Origin: Lacrimispora amygdalina
GTDB lineage: Bacteria > Bacillota > Clostridia > Lachnospirales > Lachnospiraceae
Assembly (NCBI RefSeq): GCF_900205965.1
Contig: NZ_OAOF01000003.1
Location: 186,001 to 250,000 of the forward strand
Direction of reading: 5' to 3'
DNA length: 64,000 bases
Shown here: positions 43,983 to 53,989 of the stretch, one piece after another
How positions within the stretch are numbered: position 1 is the stretch's first letter
Layout: each line of letters opens with the position of its first letter
The notes under the pieces: generated by a model
The model's database searches: none
What the model was told of the DNA's origin: nothing
The model's input: the letters and a program-made list of their open reading frames with translations, nothing else
Program-made: the position numbers and the translations under genes

Positions 43983-44821
43983 AAAGTCCTCTTAACTATA
44001 CAGGAGGAAAGTTTAAGATTCTGGAACCTGTTTTTCAGGCCTTTCCAGCGGACATCCGGACATTTGTGGATGTGTTTGCTGGAGGGTTTAATATAGGGAT
44101 TAATGCAGAGGCTGAGACGATTATATGCAATGATCAGATTAATTATCTGATTGAGATGTTTCAGATGTTTCAGTCCACTGAGATCCATGAACTGCTGGAG
44201 CGCATCAGAGACATTATCAGTACCTATCAGCTGACCCAGCAGAATAAAGACGGATACTATGCACTTCGGTCTGATTATAACCAGACCCGTGATTTAACAA
44301 AGCTTTTTGTTCTCACCTGTTACGCGTTCAATCACCAGATCCGTTTTAATAACAGCCATGAATTCAATTCTCCCTTTGGGAGAAACCGAAGTTCCTTTAA
44401 CAGCAATATTGAAAGGAATCTGACCCGGTTTTGTCTGGCTCTTCAGAAAAAGAATATTCAGTTTACCAACAGGGATTTTACAGAACTGGATTATTCAAAG
44501 CTTGGACCGGAAGACTTGGTTTACTGCGATCCGCCCTATCTCATTTCCACCGGGAATTATAATGATGGTAACCGGGGATTTAAGGACTGGAAGGAAAAGG
44601 AAGAGCGGGAGCTGTTAGACCTGCTTGACAGACTGAATCAGAAAGGAATCCGGTTTGCCCTGTCCAATGTATTTTATCATAAGGGGCTGTCCAATGAACT
44701 GCTGATTGAATGGAGCCGGAAGTACCGGATCCATTATATTGATAAGACCTATTCTAACTGTAATTATCAGTTCAAAGAACGGGATGCCGTTACGGTTGAA
44801 GTGCTTATAACTAATTATTAA
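43973..44821 (+). CDS. N6-adenine DNA methyltransferase (D12 class), second of pair
   Basis: A 282-residue Dam-like enzyme: motif X YTGGKFKIL, motif I FVDVFAGGFNIG, motif IV VYCDPPYLIS, and a recognition region around QIRFNNSHEFNSPFGRNRSSF. It differs clearly from its neighbour, so the pair is not a recent duplication. Two different adenine methyltransferases side by side usually modify the two strands of one asymmetric site. It starts inside the upstream gene (10-nt overlap) and ends at a terminator. Confidence 0.88.
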   Translation: MYIKSPLNYTGGKFKILEPVFQAFPADIRTFVDVFAGGFNIGINAEAETIICNDQINYLIEMFQMFQSTEIHELLERIRDIISTYQLTQQNKDGYYALRSDYNQTRDLTKLFVLTCYAFNHQIRFNNSHEFNSPFGRNRSSFNSNIERNLTRFCLALQKKNIQFTNRDFTELDYSKLGPEDLVYCDPPYLISTGNYNDGNRGFKDWKEKEERELLDLLDRLNQKGIRFALSNVFYHKGLSNELLIEWSRKYRIHYIDKTYSNCNYQFKERDAVTVEVLITNY

Positions 44822-44866
44822 AAAAGCGGAAGCCCTGATTCATTCGATTCAGAGGATCCGCTTTTT
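44821..44866. terminator. Bidirectional terminator after the methyltransferases
   Basis: AAAAAGCGGA / TCCGCTTTTT with further inner pairing; it converges on the DUF1622 gene. Confidence 0.85.
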
Positions 44867-44871
44867 CGTTC

Positions 44872-45210
44872 TTATTTTATCTGCTTCTGTTTATCTGACT
44901 CTTTCTCCACCTTAATCTCCCAATGGATCAAAAATGTGAGTGCAGCCCTCAGAACAATGATGGCGGCAACCAGAACCACTTCAGAAAGCTCTCGCACAAC
45001 CACAGTTCTCAAAATCTCGCTTCCAAGCTTAAATTCCAGTCCCAGCGCCATGCCCTGAGCAAGATTCAGCCGTATGGCAGGATTGTGCTTAACATAGTTA
45101 ATAATACCCTTGATTCCGGATACGACGATGACAATGACTCCTATAAATTCAAAGAGAAGAATTGCCAAATCTACGACCTGCAGCAGCAAAAGCTCCAGAT
45201 TTTCTACCAT
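44872..45210 (-). CDS. DUF1622 membrane protein
   Basis: A 112-residue protein with about three membrane helices. It has the DUF1622 pattern: an N-terminal helix, IIVVSGIKGIINYV-like region, then LGLEFKLGSEILRTVV and a final helix. The function of the family is unknown. CGGAGGG precedes the ATG. It lies 24 bp after potD on the same strand with no terminator between, so it is probably cotranscribed with the polyamine operon. Confidence 0.8.
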   Translation of the reverse strand: MVENLELLLLQVVDLAILLFEFIGVIVIVVSGIKGIINYVKHNPAIRLNLAQGMALGLEFKLGSEILRTVVVRELSEVVLVAAIIVLRAALTFLIHWEIKVEKESDKQKQIK

Positions 45211-45234
45211 GAGTTTCCCTCCGTCTGGTATCAG

Positions 45235-46332
45235 TTAGTTAGATTTTACTTCTTTCCATGCTTCGTTATAAAGACTGTCTGCCTGATCTCCCAGGTACTG
45301 ATATACTTCGCTGTTCTTTAACATAGCTTCATCTGGAAATAAAGTCTTGTTGTTTTTTAATTCTGGATCAAGAAGGTCAAAAGCGCCTTTGTTAGGTGTT
45401 GGATAAGTGATGTATTCAAAGTTCTTCTTTGCGATATCCGCACGGCACATGAAGTTAATCCACTTTTCTGCATTCTCTTTATTGGGGGCATTGGCTGGTA
45501 TTACCCAGGAATCAAGCCAGAGGTTGGTCCCTTCTTCCGGAATCACGTATTCCAGAGAATAATCCAGACCAAGTTCCTTCACTTCGTTCTGGATATAAAG
45601 CATCTCACCGGAATAGATTACACCCACAGCAGCTTCCCCTCCGATCATCTTGTCCCGGACCTGATCGATTACATAAGCCTGAACCAGCGGTTTCTGCTTA
45701 ATTAAGAGCTCTTTTGCCTCATTGATTTCCTGCTCGTTTGTGGTATTCATGGAATATCCCAGAGATTTAAGGGCAACCATAAAGGCATCCCGGACACTGT
45801 CCTGCATCAGAATGTTGTCTTTGAACTTTTCATCCCACAGATCCGACCATTTGGTTGGAACATCTTCCTTTGCTACCATGCTGGTATTGTAAAGGATTCC
45901 TACGGTTCCCCAGCAGTAGGGCACGGAATATTTATTTTCCGGGTCAAAGCTCTTTGACATCTCCATGTACTTTGGATCAATTTCTTTGATATTAGGAATG
46001 TTGTCAAAGTTGATTTCAGCGAGAAGATTGTTCTGGGCCATCTTCTGAATCATGTAGTCTGAAGGGCAGACTGCATCGTATTTAACGCCGCCTGCTTCAA
46101 TAACAGGGTACATCTCTTCATTGGTTTCAAATAAGTCATAAACAACCTTAATCCCTGTTTCTTTTTCAAACTGCTGAATGACGGATTCGTCAATGTATTC
46201 CCCCCAGTTGTATACATAAACCTCTCCGTTGCTTCCTGCTTTTGTCTCGGATTTTTTGCATCCGCTTACTACAGATATGGAAAGCAGGGTGAGTGCGCTG
46301 ATTGCAAGAAACGTTTTCATTCTTTTTTTCAT
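45235..46332 (-). CDS. potD: Spermidine/putrescine-binding lipoprotein
   Basis: A 365-residue ABC substrate-binding protein. The lipoprotein signal ends VVSGC (Cys25). The mature part is a PotD/PotF-type two-lobe protein (VYNWGEYIDESVIQQFEKET, YDAVCPSDYMIQKM, NLWLDSWVIP). It captures polyamines outside the cell for PotABC. AACAGGAGATC precedes the ATG. It is the last transporter gene of the operon. Spermidine versus putrescine preference cannot be read here. Confidence 0.9.
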   Translation of the reverse strand: MKKRMKTFLAISALTLLSISVVSGCKKSETKAGSNGEVYVYNWGEYIDESVIQQFEKETGIKVVYDLFETNEEMYPVIEAGGVKYDAVCPSDYMIQKMAQNNLLAEINFDNIPNIKEIDPKYMEMSKSFDPENKYSVPYCWGTVGILYNTSMVAKEDVPTKWSDLWDEKFKDNILMQDSVRDAFMVALKSLGYSMNTTNEQEINEAKELLIKQKPLVQAYVIDQVRDKMIGGEAAVGVIYSGEMLYIQNEVKELGLDYSLEYVIPEEGTNLWLDSWVIPANAPNKENAEKWINFMCRADIAKKNFEYITYPTPNKGAFDLLDPELKNNKTLFPDEAMLKNSEVYQYLGDQADSLYNEAWKEVKSN

Positions 46333-46347
46333 TTACTTGATCTCCTG

Positions 46348-47136
46348 TTATTTTTTTCTCCTGGGCGCAAAGTTTGTAATAAGAAGCAGAACCAGCACCG
46401 TTAAAAAGATGATTGTAGAAAGTGCATACATGGAAGGCTTGATTCCCCTTCGCACTTCACTGTAAATTAGTGTTGATAATGTATTGATTCCGGCCCCCTT
46501 AGTAAAGTGGGTGATTATAAAATCATCCAGAGACATGGTGAATGCCAGAAGAAATCCGGAAAGTACTCCTGGAAGAATATCCGGGAATACTACCTTGAAA
46601 AATGCTGTGAGCGAGGTTGCTCCTAAGTCCAGGGCTGCTTCGTAGGTACTTTTATCTGTCTGCTTTAACTTCGGCATGACACTTAATATGACATACGGGA
46701 TGTTAAAGGTAATATGTGCAATCAGTATGGTCTGAAAGCCAAGTGAGATCCCGAATGCTATGAATGCAAGCATCAGGGAGATTCCGGTTACAATATCCGC
46801 ATTGAGCATGGGAATATTGGTGATACCCATGAGAAGAGAGCGGGGAACCGGCTTCATGCTGTTAATGGCTATGGCTGCTGCAGTGCCGATGATTACTGCA
46901 ATGAGAGACGATACAAATGCAATCAGCAGTGTGTTATAAAGTGCATCCATAATTGTGCTGCTTGAGAACAGTTCTCCATACCATTTGGTCGTAAATCCGC
47001 CCCACTGTGTACGTGATTTTGAATTATTAAAGGATAACACTGTCATGGTAGCAATGGGTGCATATAAGAATACAACCACAAGCACCAGATAAAAATCCTG
47101 GATAAATCGTCTTAAAAAAGCTGATTTCCGATTCAT
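46348..47136 (-). CDS. potC: Polyamine ABC transporter permease PotC
   Basis: A 262-residue inner permease with six membrane helices and the EAA loop (YEAALDLGATSLTAFFKVVFPDI) that contacts PotA. The N-terminus (FYLVLVVVFLYAPIATMTVLSF) is typical of PotC/PotI. Its ATG overlaps the potB stop by one base (TAATG). Confidence 0.9.
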   Translation of the reverse strand: MNRKSAFLRRFIQDFYLVLVVVFLYAPIATMTVLSFNNSKSRTQWGGFTTKWYGELFSSSTIMDALYNTLLIAFVSSLIAVIIGTAAAIAINSMKPVPRSLLMGITNIPMLNADIVTGISLMLAFIAFGISLGFQTILIAHITFNIPYVILSVMPKLKQTDKSTYEAALDLGATSLTAFFKVVFPDILPGVLSGFLLAFTMSLDDFIITHFTKGAGINTLSTLIYSEVRRGIKPSMYALSTIIFLTVLVLLLITNFAPRRKK

Positions 47137-47948
47137 TACAACACCGTTCCTTCCCCGTTTTTATCATACTTGGCAATGAGCGCCATACTGATCAAAATAA
47201 ATATCATAAGGACCAATGAAAGACCAGAGCCTAAGTTCCAGTTGCTGCCTCTCGTAAATTCCTGCTCAATTACATTACCAATTAACAGGATCTTACTTCC
47301 CCCTAAAATATTAGAGATTACGAAGGTGGTCAGAGCAGGAACAAAAACCATGGTGATGCCGCTTACAATACCAGGTAAACTTAAGGGAAGAAGAATCCGG
47401 ACCAGAACCTGAGTGGAATTCGCACCCAAATCCCTGGCAGCACTCAGCACATTGTCATCAATCTTCATCAGTACGTTATAAATAGGAAGAACCATAAATG
47501 GAAGGAAGTTGTAAACCATACCAAGTATGATTGCTCCCGGAGTGTTGATCAGTCCCTGGTTTGGCAGATGAAGTGCAGATAAGACTCCATTGATCACTCC
47601 GTTTTTCTCCAGCAGTGTCTGCCATGCCAGTGTGCGGAGAAGGAAATTCATCCACATGGGAAGAATAAAAATAAATACGATAAAGCTTCCCTGTTCCATA
47701 CCTCTGGAACGCAGTACCATTGCAAGAGGATAAGCGATCAGCAGGCATAAGACTGTGCTGATCAGGGAGAGCTCCAGGGAAAGCCACAATGCCTTTGCAT
47801 GTTCCTGCGACGCGACTGAGATTACATTAGAAAGCGTGAAAGCCCCGCTTTTGTCGGTCAGTCCGTAAAATACAATCAAAGCCAGAGGAATCAAAATGAA
47901 GCCAATCATCCACATCAGATATGGTCCGGACAATAATTTTTTATTCAT
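47136..47948 (-). CDS. potB: Polyamine ABC transporter permease PotB
   Basis: A 270-residue permease with six membrane helices and an EAA loop ([21 protein letters not shown]). It pairs with PotC to form the channel. Its start overlaps the potA stop by 8 nt and its stop overlaps the potC start, so the three are tightly coupled. Confidence 0.9.
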   Translation of the reverse strand: MNKKLLSGPYLMWMIGFILIPLALIVFYGLTDKSGAFTLSNVISVASQEHAKALWLSLELSLISTVLCLLIAYPLAMVLRSRGMEQGSFIVFIFILPMWMNFLLRTLAWQTLLEKNGVINGVLSALHLPNQGLINTPGAIILGMVYNFLPFMVLPIYNVLMKIDDNVLSAARDLGANSTQVLVRILLPLSLPGIVSGITMVFVPALTTFVISNILGGSKILLIGNVIEQEFTRGSNWNLGSGLSLVLMIFILISMALIAKYDKNGEGTVL

Positions 47949-49017
47949 TGATACCTACGGCCTCCTCATCCTCTGACGCAGGCTTATTCATGATCTGGAT
48001 ATCAAAGGGATCAACATGAATGCCCACATCCTGACCAACAGGGAATAAGTCTGTACTGTGTACCAGCCATTCGAACCCATCCGGTGAAGTTACTTCCATT
48101 TCATAATGAACACCTTTAAAGATTAAATGTGTCACTTTTCCCGTAAGAGTTCCGTTCTCCGGAGCAACCAGATCGATATCTTCCGGTCTGATTACCACAT
48201 CAACTGGTTTATTGAGTCCGAAGCCCTTATCCACACAGTTAAATTTAGCACCGAATATCTGAACAAGCTCATCCCGGAGCATGATTCCGGGAACTATGTT
48301 GCTTTCTCCAATAAAGTCAGCCACAAATGCATTCTCCGGTTCATTATAAATGTTTTCCGGAGAGCCCATCTGCTGAATATAGCCCTGATTCATGACAACA
48401 ATGGTGTCGGACATGGTTAATGCCTCTTCCTGGTCATGGGTTACATAAATAAAAGTAATTCCCAGCTCATTTTTTAAACGGATCAGCTCATACTGCATAT
48501 CCTGGCGAAGCTTTAAATCCAGCGCGCCTAAAGGTTCATCAAGCAGCAGGACACGTGGTTCGTTGACAATTGCTCTTGCTATGGCGATTCTCTGCTGCTG
48601 TCCCCCGCTTAAAGAACTGACGCTGCGGTTTTCAAAACCATCTAAGTTCACCAGCTTTAATGCATATTTAATTTTATCCTGAATATAAGATCTGGATTTA
48701 TTCTTGATTTTTAAACCAAACGCAATATTCTCTGCAATGGACATATGGGTAAATAGTGCATACTTTTGAAAGACCGTATTCAGCTGCCTTTTATTAGGGG
48801 GCAGACTGGTGATATTCTGTCCGTCAAAAATAACTTCGCCTCTGTCCGGACTTTCGAAGCCTCCGATGATGCGCAGGGTGGTTGTTTTACCGCAGCCGCT
48901 GGGGCCGAGCAAGGTGACAAATGTGTTCTCCTTCACGGAAAGATTTAAATCATCAAGAACCATCGTTCCGTCGAAGCTTTTAGAAATGTTGCGTAAATCG
49001 ATGAGTGGCTGACCCAT
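47941..49017 (-). CDS. potA: Polyamine ABC transporter ATPase PotA
   Basis: A 358-residue ATPase: Walker [10 protein letters not shown], signature [14 protein letters not shown], Walker [13 protein letters not shown] and the H-loop in [12 protein letters not shown]-terminal TOBE-type regulatory domain (about 240-345) completes the PotA/CUT1-like layout. It powers import through PotBC. AACAGGAGG precedes the ATG. First transporter gene after the regulator. Confidence 0.92.
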   Translation of the reverse strand: MGQPLIDLRNISKSFDGTMVLDDLNLSVKENTFVTLLGPSGCGKTTTLRIIGGFESPDRGEVIFDGQNITSLPPNKRQLNTVFQKYALFTHMSIAENIAFGLKIKNKSRSYIQDKIKYALKLVNLDGFENRSVSSLSGGQQQRIAIARAIVNEPRVLLLDEPLGALDLKLRQDMQYELIRLKNELGITFIYVTHDQEEALTMSDTIVVMNQGYIQQMGSPENIYNEPENAFVADFIGESNIVPGIMLRDELVQIFGAKFNCVDKGFGLNKPVDVVIRPEDIDLVAPENGTLTGKVTHLIFKGVHYEMEVTSPDGFEWLVHSTDLFPVGQDVGIHVDPFDIQIMNKPASEDEEAVGINE

Positions 49018-49033
49018 GAGCTTTATCCTCCTG

Positions 49034-49567
49034 TTAAAAGCTTGGAGGTGAACTTACCCAGATTAAGGAAGCACCTGCCTTGCTGCTTAAGTAATGTTTT
49101 TTATCTGGTATAAAGTAAAAGGATTCCCCTTTTTTTGCTTTATATGTTTTAGTTCCTATATGAATGGAAATGTTTCCCTGCAGCACATATCCGAATTCTT
49201 CCCCCTCATGGGGATTGTCCGGGTAAGTCTGCCCCCCTGCTTCCAGAGTCAGCAGGATGGGTTCCATCATATTTTTCTGTGCGTTTGGTATGATCCATTT
49301 AATTTCATTTTTCAAATCAGCATCGTGTTTTTCAAAATAATCAGAGTTTCCGAAGACAATCTGCTCCTCTATGGTTTCGTTGAAAAATTCTCCGATGGAG
49401 GTTCCAAGGCACTGCAGAATATCCATAAGAGTCGCAATGGATGGGGAGGTTAAATCCCTTTCCAGCTGAGATATAAATCCCTTTGAGAGCTCCGCGCGGT
49501 CAGCCAGTTCTTCCTGAGTCAGTCCTTTTAAAATACGCAGCTCCTTTAATTTTGTACCGATATCCAT
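49034..49567 (-). CDS. XRE-cupin transcriptional regulator of the pot operon
   Basis: A 177-residue PuuR-like regulator. Residues 5-60 are an XRE helix-turn-helix ([22 protein letters not shown]); residues 105-175 are a cupin ([24 protein letters not shown]) that binds a small ligand, likely a polyamine. It is the first gene of the polyamine operon and 16 bp before potA. Two similar AT-rich dyads in its leader (49600-49615 and 49638-49654) are probable operators. Confidence 0.88.
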   Translation of the reverse strand: MDIGTKLKELRILKGLTQEELADRAELSKGFISQLERDLTSPSIATLMDILQCLGTSIGEFFNETIEEQIVFGNSDYFEKHDADLKNEIKWIIPNAQKNMMEPILLTLEAGGQTYPDNPHEGEEFGYVLQGNISIHIGTKTYKAKKGESFYFIPDKKHYLSSKAGASLIWVSSPPSF

Positions 49568-49599
49568 GTGCTCCTCCTTCTTATTATGTTAAGCCGAAA

Positions 49600-49654
49600 G
49601 TTTACTTATACTAACTGACGATAAATATAACTATAAAGTTTAGTAATAATAAAC
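49600..49654 (-). promoter_or_regulatory. Two operator-like sites in the pot leader
   Basis: GTTTACTTATACTAAC (49600-49615) and GTTTAGTAATAATAAAC (49638-49654) are similar dyads, each preceded by AAA, 38 bp apart. They lie between the pot promoter and the regulator start. Confidence 0.55.
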
Positions 49655-49668
49655 ATGCAGCAAGATTC

Positions 49669-49696
49669 ATTATACTGGATTTTCCATGTATGTCAA
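49669..49696 (-). promoter_or_regulatory. Promoter of the polyamine operon
   Basis: On the minus strand TTGACA (49696-49691), 16-bp spacer, TATAAT (49674-49669), about 100 nt from the regulator start. Confidence 0.75.
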
Positions 49697-49789
49697 TAGT
49701 TTTTAGGGAAGTTTTTCCTTAACAAACAGGGAAACTTATGATATGATATTTCTAGCTTATACAAGGATGATTCGAGGAGGAAAATTGTT

Positions 49790-50848
49790 ATGACAGGTAA
49801 ATATATGGCGTATGTAGGTTCCTATTCCTACAATGGACAGGCCAAGGGTATCACCGTGTATGATGTTGATGTGGAAAAGGGTTGTTTTATTCCCAGATGT
49901 GAGGTTGAAGTTGACAATTCTTCCTATGTTGTTGCCTCCAATAATGGCAGGACACTTTATTCCATAGCGGATGAAGGCGTTGTGTCCTTTAGAATCCATG
50001 AGAATGGTTCCATAACAAGAATGAATACTGCTAATATTAAAGGGATGAGAGGCTGTCATTTATCTACGGATAAAGATGATAAATATATATTTGTATCCGG
50101 CTATCATGATGGAAAGTGTACCGTACTTCGTTTAAATGACGACGGCTCCGTAGGTGATATCGTAACCGGAGTGTTCCATAAAGGACTGGGCAGCGTTGCA
50201 GAGAGAAATTTCCGTCCTCATGTGAGCTGTTCCAGACGTACACCGGACGGAAAGTTCATTATGGTTGCTGATCTGGGAATCGATCAGGTTAAGATCTATC
50301 ATTTTGATGAAAAGGACGAAGAGATGATGCTGGTAGATGCCATCAGAAGTGAATTGGAGTCCGCACCCAGATGCTTCCGTTTCAGTTCTGACGGTAAGTT
50401 CTTCTATCTGATTCATGAGCTTAAGAATGTAATTGAAGTATTTACCTATGAGACAGGGGAGCGCCAGCCCAGGATTGAAAAGATTCAGACCATTCAGACC
50501 ACAGGCCCCAAACCTCTGACACAACTGACCGCAGCAAGCGCTATGCGTCTTTCCAACGATGAAAGGCACATGTTTTGCTCCAATGCAGGGGATAATACGG
50601 TTACGGTATATGACCGTGATCCGAAGACAGGTCTGCTGACCTTTTTGTGCTGTCTTCCAATCAGCGGAAGCTATCCAAAAGACATCTGTGTATTCCCGGA
50701 TGACAGGCATATCGCTTCCATTAACCATGAGACCGGAAGCATCACCTTCTTTGCGGTGGATTATGAGAAAGGACTTTTAATTATGAACGGAAAAGAATTA
50801 AAAGTTAATGAACCCAACAGCTGTGTAATCGTGCAGGTCAGCAAATAA
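49790..50848 (+). CDS. Lactonase-family beta-propeller protein (6-phosphogluconolactonase-like)
   Basis: A 352-residue seven-bladed beta-propeller of the lactonase/YbhE family. Repeated blades show FRPHVSCSRRTPDGKFIMVADLG, RCFRFSSDGKFFYLIHEL and GSYPKDICVFPDDRHIASIN. Members hydrolyse 6-phosphogluconolactone; other lactones are possible. It is cytoplasmic. GGAGG precedes the ATG. Fifteen bases separate it from aroC, so the two are probably cotranscribed. Confidence 0.85.
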   Translation: MTGKYMAYVGSYSYNGQAKGITVYDVDVEKGCFIPRCEVEVDNSSYVVASNNGRTLYSIADEGVVSFRIHENGSITRMNTANIKGMRGCHLSTDKDDKYIFVSGYHDGKCTVLRLNDDGSVGDIVTGVFHKGLGSVAERNFRPHVSCSRRTPDGKFIMVADLGIDQVKIYHFDEKDEEMMLVDAIRSELESAPRCFRFSSDGKFFYLIHELKNVIEVFTYETGERQPRIEKIQTIQTTGPKPLTQLTAASAMRLSNDERHMFCSNAGDNTVTVYDRDPKTGLLTFLCCLPISGSYPKDICVFPDDRHIASINHETGSITFFAVDYEKGLLIMNGKELKVNEPNSCVIVQVSK

Positions 50849-50862
50849 AAGGAGAGACAACT

Positions 50863-51975
50863 ATGGCGGGATCCACACTTGGCACAATATTTAAAATCAC
50901 AACATGGGGAGAATCCCACGGAAAAGGAATCGGTGTGGTAGTGGATGGCTGCCCTGCCGGTCTTCCACTGGAAGAAAAGGATATTCAGTGTTTCCTTGAC
51001 AGGAGAAAACCCGGACAGAGTAAATTTACCACAAAGCGAAACGAAGGGGATCAGGTGGAGATCTTATCCGGTGTTTTTGAAGGAAAGACCACTGGAACCC
51101 CAATCTCAATGGTTGTCTGGAATACGGACCAGCGCTCTAAGGATTACGGTAATATTATGGAAGTATACCGGCCAGGTCATGCAGATTATACTTTTGATGA
51201 AAAATATGGTTTCCGGGATTACCGGGGAGGCGGGCGTTCCTCGGGCAGAGAAACCATCGGCAGAGTTGCGGCAGGTGCCATAGCCGCCTGTTTTTTAAAG
51301 AGTCTTGGGATCACGGTGACGGCTTATACCAGATCTGTGGGACCGTATGAAGTAAAAGCAGAGAATTTTGATTTAAACCAACGTGATAAAAACCGCCTCT
51401 ATATGCCTGACACGGAGACATGTCTTCTGGCAGAGCAGTATCTGGAAGAGATGATGGGAAGAAAGGATTCTGCAGGGGGTGTGGTGGAATGTATCATCGA
51501 CGGTGTGCCTGCTGGAATCGGCAGCCCTGTTTTTGATAAATACGATGCGTCCCTTGCAAAAGCGGTCATGTCCATCGGGGCAGTCAAAGGTTTTGAAATC
51601 GGTGATGGATTTTCAGCTTCCCGCGCCCTGGGCTCTGAGAATAATGACGGCTTTCACATAGGGGCTGACGGCAGGACTACGAAGGTGACCAACCATGCCG
51701 GAGGTGTTCTGGGAGGAATCAGCGATGGGTCCTCCGTGGTATTCCGTGCTGCTTTTAAACCGACGCCCTCCATTGCACAGCCTCAGAAGACAGTTACCAG
51801 ACAGGGGGAAGAAACGCAGATCGAAATCAAAGGCCGCCATGATCCCATCGTGGTGCCCCGCGCAGTGGTGGTAGTAGAGGCAATGGCCGCCCTTACAACC
51901 GTTGATTTACTGCTTGCCAATTTATCTGCCAGAATGGACCGGATTGTATCCTTTTATGGTAAAGAGACAGAATAA
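50863..51975 (+). CDS. aroC: Chorismate synthase
   Basis: A 370-residue AroC, the last enzyme of the shikimate pathway (EPSP to chorismate, needing reduced FMN). Signatures are [12 protein letters not shown] near the start, [23 protein letters not shown] and the C-terminal [17 protein letters not shown]. Length is normal. GGAGAGAC precedes the ATG. It stands apart from other aro genes. Confidence 0.95.
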   Translation: MAGSTLGTIFKITTWGESHGKGIGVVVDGCPAGLPLEEKDIQCFLDRRKPGQSKFTTKRNEGDQVEILSGVFEGKTTGTPISMVVWNTDQRSKDYGNIMEVYRPGHADYTFDEKYGFRDYRGGGRSSGRETIGRVAAGAIAACFLKSLGITVTAYTRSVGPYEVKAENFDLNQRDKNRLYMPDTETCLLAEQYLEEMMGRKDSAGGVVECIIDGVPAGIGSPVFDKYDASLAKAVMSIGAVKGFEIGDGFSASRALGSENNDGFHIGADGRTTKVTNHAGGVLGGISDGSSVVFRAAFKPTPSIAQPQKTVTRQGEETQIEIKGRHDPIVVPRAVVVVEAMAALTTVDLLLANLSARMDRIVSFYGKETE

Positions 51976-52055
51976 CTTGATTATATCCGGTATTTATGCT
52001 ATGTTAAATGCCGGATATATTACTGAATTATTTAAATAGAAACAGGAGAACGACA

Positions 52056-52499
52056 ATGAAGATTGCAATGGGTAATGATCATACAGCGATAGAGATGAAA
52101 GAAGCGATCAAAGAATTTGTGGAAAGCAAAGGCTATGAAGTCATTGACTTTGGAACCAATTCCACAGAAAGCTGCGATTATCCGGAGTATGGTGAGATGG
52201 TAGGACGCGCAGTCGCAGATGGTAAAGCGGATTTAGGGATTGCAATCTGCGGAACCGGAGTTGGTATCTCTCTTGCCTGTAATAAGGTTAAGGGAATCCG
52301 TGCCTGTGTCTGCAGTGAGCCATACACAGCAAAGCTTTCCAGAATGCACAATGATTCCAATGTACTTTGTTTTGGCGCCAGAGTGGTAGGTGTTGAACTG
52401 GCAAAGATGATCACGGAAGAATGGCTGGATGCGAAATACGAAGGTGGAAGACATCAGCGCCGTGTAGATATGGTAATGGATATCGAAAAGAGAAACTAA
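52056..52499 (+). CDS. rpiB: Ribose-5-phosphate isomerase B
   Basis: A 147-residue RpiB/LacAB family isomerase. GNDHTAIEMK carries the phosphate-contact Asp-His, and Cys65 in AICGTGVGIS is the catalytic base. It interconverts ribose-5-P and ribulose-5-P. The ATG at 52056 is chosen because CAGGAGAAC lies 8 nt upstream; an in-frame ATG at 52008 lacks one. A galactose-6-P isomerase is the alternative, but a second subunit gene is absent. Confidence 0.92.
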   Translation: MKIAMGNDHTAIEMKEAIKEFVESKGYEVIDFGTNSTESCDYPEYGEMVGRAVADGKADLGIAICGTGVGISLACNKVKGIRACVCSEPYTAKLSRMHNDSNVLCFGARVVGVELAKMITEEWLDAKYEGGRHQRRVDMVMDIEKRN

Positions 52500-52530
52500 C
52501 GTTTCCGACTGACCTGTTTCTGGCAGGGAA

Positions 52531-52914
52531 TCAGATGGTTATTTCTATCTGATTTCCTTCCAGACCAATGATACAGCTTTCATAATATCCGTCACCGGTT
52601 GTCCGAGGTCCGCTGATCACTTCGTAGCCATCCTGTCTTAACCTGTTGGTGAGCTGGTCGACAGTTTCTCGGGTTCCAACACGGAATGCAATGTGGATAA
52701 AACCTGTGCGGGTGAGCGCTTTTTGTGGATCTTCCATAGCAGGTTTGTTCATGATTTCCAGCCGGCAGCCGTCTTCAAAGGTTAAGAAATAGGAGCGGAA
52801 GCCAGATTTTGGATTGTAATAACCGTCATTAGCTTCTCCATTAAAATAGATAATAAAAAATTCTTTTGCCTTTTCTAAATCATTCACATACATGGCAATA
52901 TGTTCAATTTTCAT
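52531..52914 (-). CDS. VOC/glyoxalase-family protein
   Basis: A 127-residue vicinal-oxygen-chelate domain: [19 protein letters not shown] at the start and [28 protein letters not shown], with His4 and later His and Glu as likely metal ligands. Similar to lactoylglutathione-lyase-like proteins of unknown substrate. GAGGGGG precedes the ATG, which lies in the end of the serine hydrolase gene (11-nt overlap); the two form an operon. Confidence 0.82.
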   Translation of the reverse strand: MKIEHIAMYVNDLEKAKEFFIIYFNGEANDGYYNPKSGFRSYFLTFEDGCRLEIMNKPAMEDPQKALTRTGFIHIAFRVGTRETVDQLTNRLRQDGYEVISGPRTTGDGYYESCIIGLEGNQIEITI

Positions 52915-53899
52915 TTAGTACCCCCTCTAATTCTCTTTTCAGCTTCCATACATTGTCTCCATAATTGCTTACTAACGTTATCAGAATCTGTTTTTCCCTG
53001 TCAAATGAAGAAATGAAGCTCACGCCCGGATCACAGCCCTGGAAATAAGGATTATAATTATTCACTGCTTTTTTCAGCCAGATTCCATAGCCATAACACT
53101 GGTTTTCACCGCTGTGCCTGGACAGCATGTTTTCCGTCATGGCAGGCGAGAGCAGCTTATAGGACAGAAGATTTTTCCAGAATAACCGGATATCTCCGAC
53201 TGTTGTAAAAGCGCCTCCTGCACCGGTACCCTTAACATCTACACTATATATATTCGTGCGGAAGTCATTTCTTTCCCTGTCAAATATGTAATTAGCAGCG
53301 CACCTGGCAGGCAGTCTGTCCAGCTCGTAATATCCGGTATGTGCCATATTGCATGGGACAAATATAGAGTTTTCCAGATACTTGTCAAATTCCATTCCTG
53401 TAATCTGCTCAAGAATCATTGCTAACACAACAAAACCAGTATTATTGTATTGAAATCTGCTTCCTTTTGGATACATCATCGGTTTGTGAATAAAGAGGGG
53501 AAGCAGATCTTTATTGGAGCGAATCCTGTAATTTGGGAAATCAACCCACAAGTCTTCATACTCTGTCATGACTGATTCATCAAAATAGTCAGGTATCCCC
53601 GAGGTATGGGTGAGAAGCTGCCAGACTGTGATTTCAGTGTCAATCTGCTTCCAGTCAAGAGCCAATAATGCTCCAATGGTGTCTTCCAGATGAAGCTTTC
53701 CCTGTTCCACCAGCTGCAGGATACCCACCGCCACAAATACCTTTCCGGCAGAAGCTGTTGCAAATCTGGTATCCATATTATTTAAGACTTTATTGGGAAG
53801 ATCGGCATATCCATATGCTTTCTGATACAGGATTTTTTCTTTTTGGCAAATGGAAATACAACCGCTAAAGCCGGTTGGAATTATTTTTTCAATATCCAT
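52904..53899 (-). CDS. Beta-lactamase-family serine hydrolase
   Basis: A 331-residue soluble class C-like hydrolase. SxxK nucleophile: [14 protein letters not shown]; YxN motif: [13 protein letters not shown]. The third site (HxG-like) is less clear. No signal peptide. Relatives are D-amino peptidases or esterases. AAAGGGAA precedes the ATG. It is intact, unlike the related gene at 39315-40000. Cotranscribed with the VOC gene. Confidence 0.85.
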   Translation of the reverse strand: MDIEKIIPTGFSGCISICQKEKILYQKAYGYADLPNKVLNNMDTRFATASAGKVFVAVGILQLVEQGKLHLEDTIGALLALDWKQIDTEITVWQLLTHTSGIPDYFDESVMTEYEDLWVDFPNYRIRSNKDLLPLFIHKPMMYPKGSRFQYNNTGFVVLAMILEQITGMEFDKYLENSIFVPCNMAHTGYYELDRLPARCAANYIFDRERNDFRTNIYSVDVKGTGAGGAFTTVGDIRLFWKNLLSYKLLSPAMTENMLSRHSGENQCYGYGIWLKKAVNNYNPYFQGCDPGVSFISSFDREKQILITLVSNYGDNVWKLKRELEGVLNEN

Positions 53900-53941
53900 A
53901 TAAATTCCCTTTTCTCTGGTATTTTTCTTAATAATAGTAAA

Positions 53942-53985
53942 CGGGCTGAAGGAAAACGGGAAAGTACCCGGATTCGTTCAGCCCG
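53942..53985 (-). terminator. Probable terminator of lepB
   Basis: CGGGCTGAA / TTCAGCCCG with an inner CGGG-CCCG pairing, 5 nt after the lepB stop. On the minus strand the tail is only moderately T-rich. Confidence 0.55.
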
Positions 53986-53989
53986 CTGT

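Noticed and set aside
42836..45240. Restriction endonuclease partner of the methyltransferases
   Set aside because: The flanking genes are a GGDEF protein and a DUF1622 membrane protein, and no spare frame of suitable size exists.
50132..50728. 198-codon minus-strand frame in the lactonase gene
   Set aside because: Antisense shadow of a recognised beta-propeller gene.
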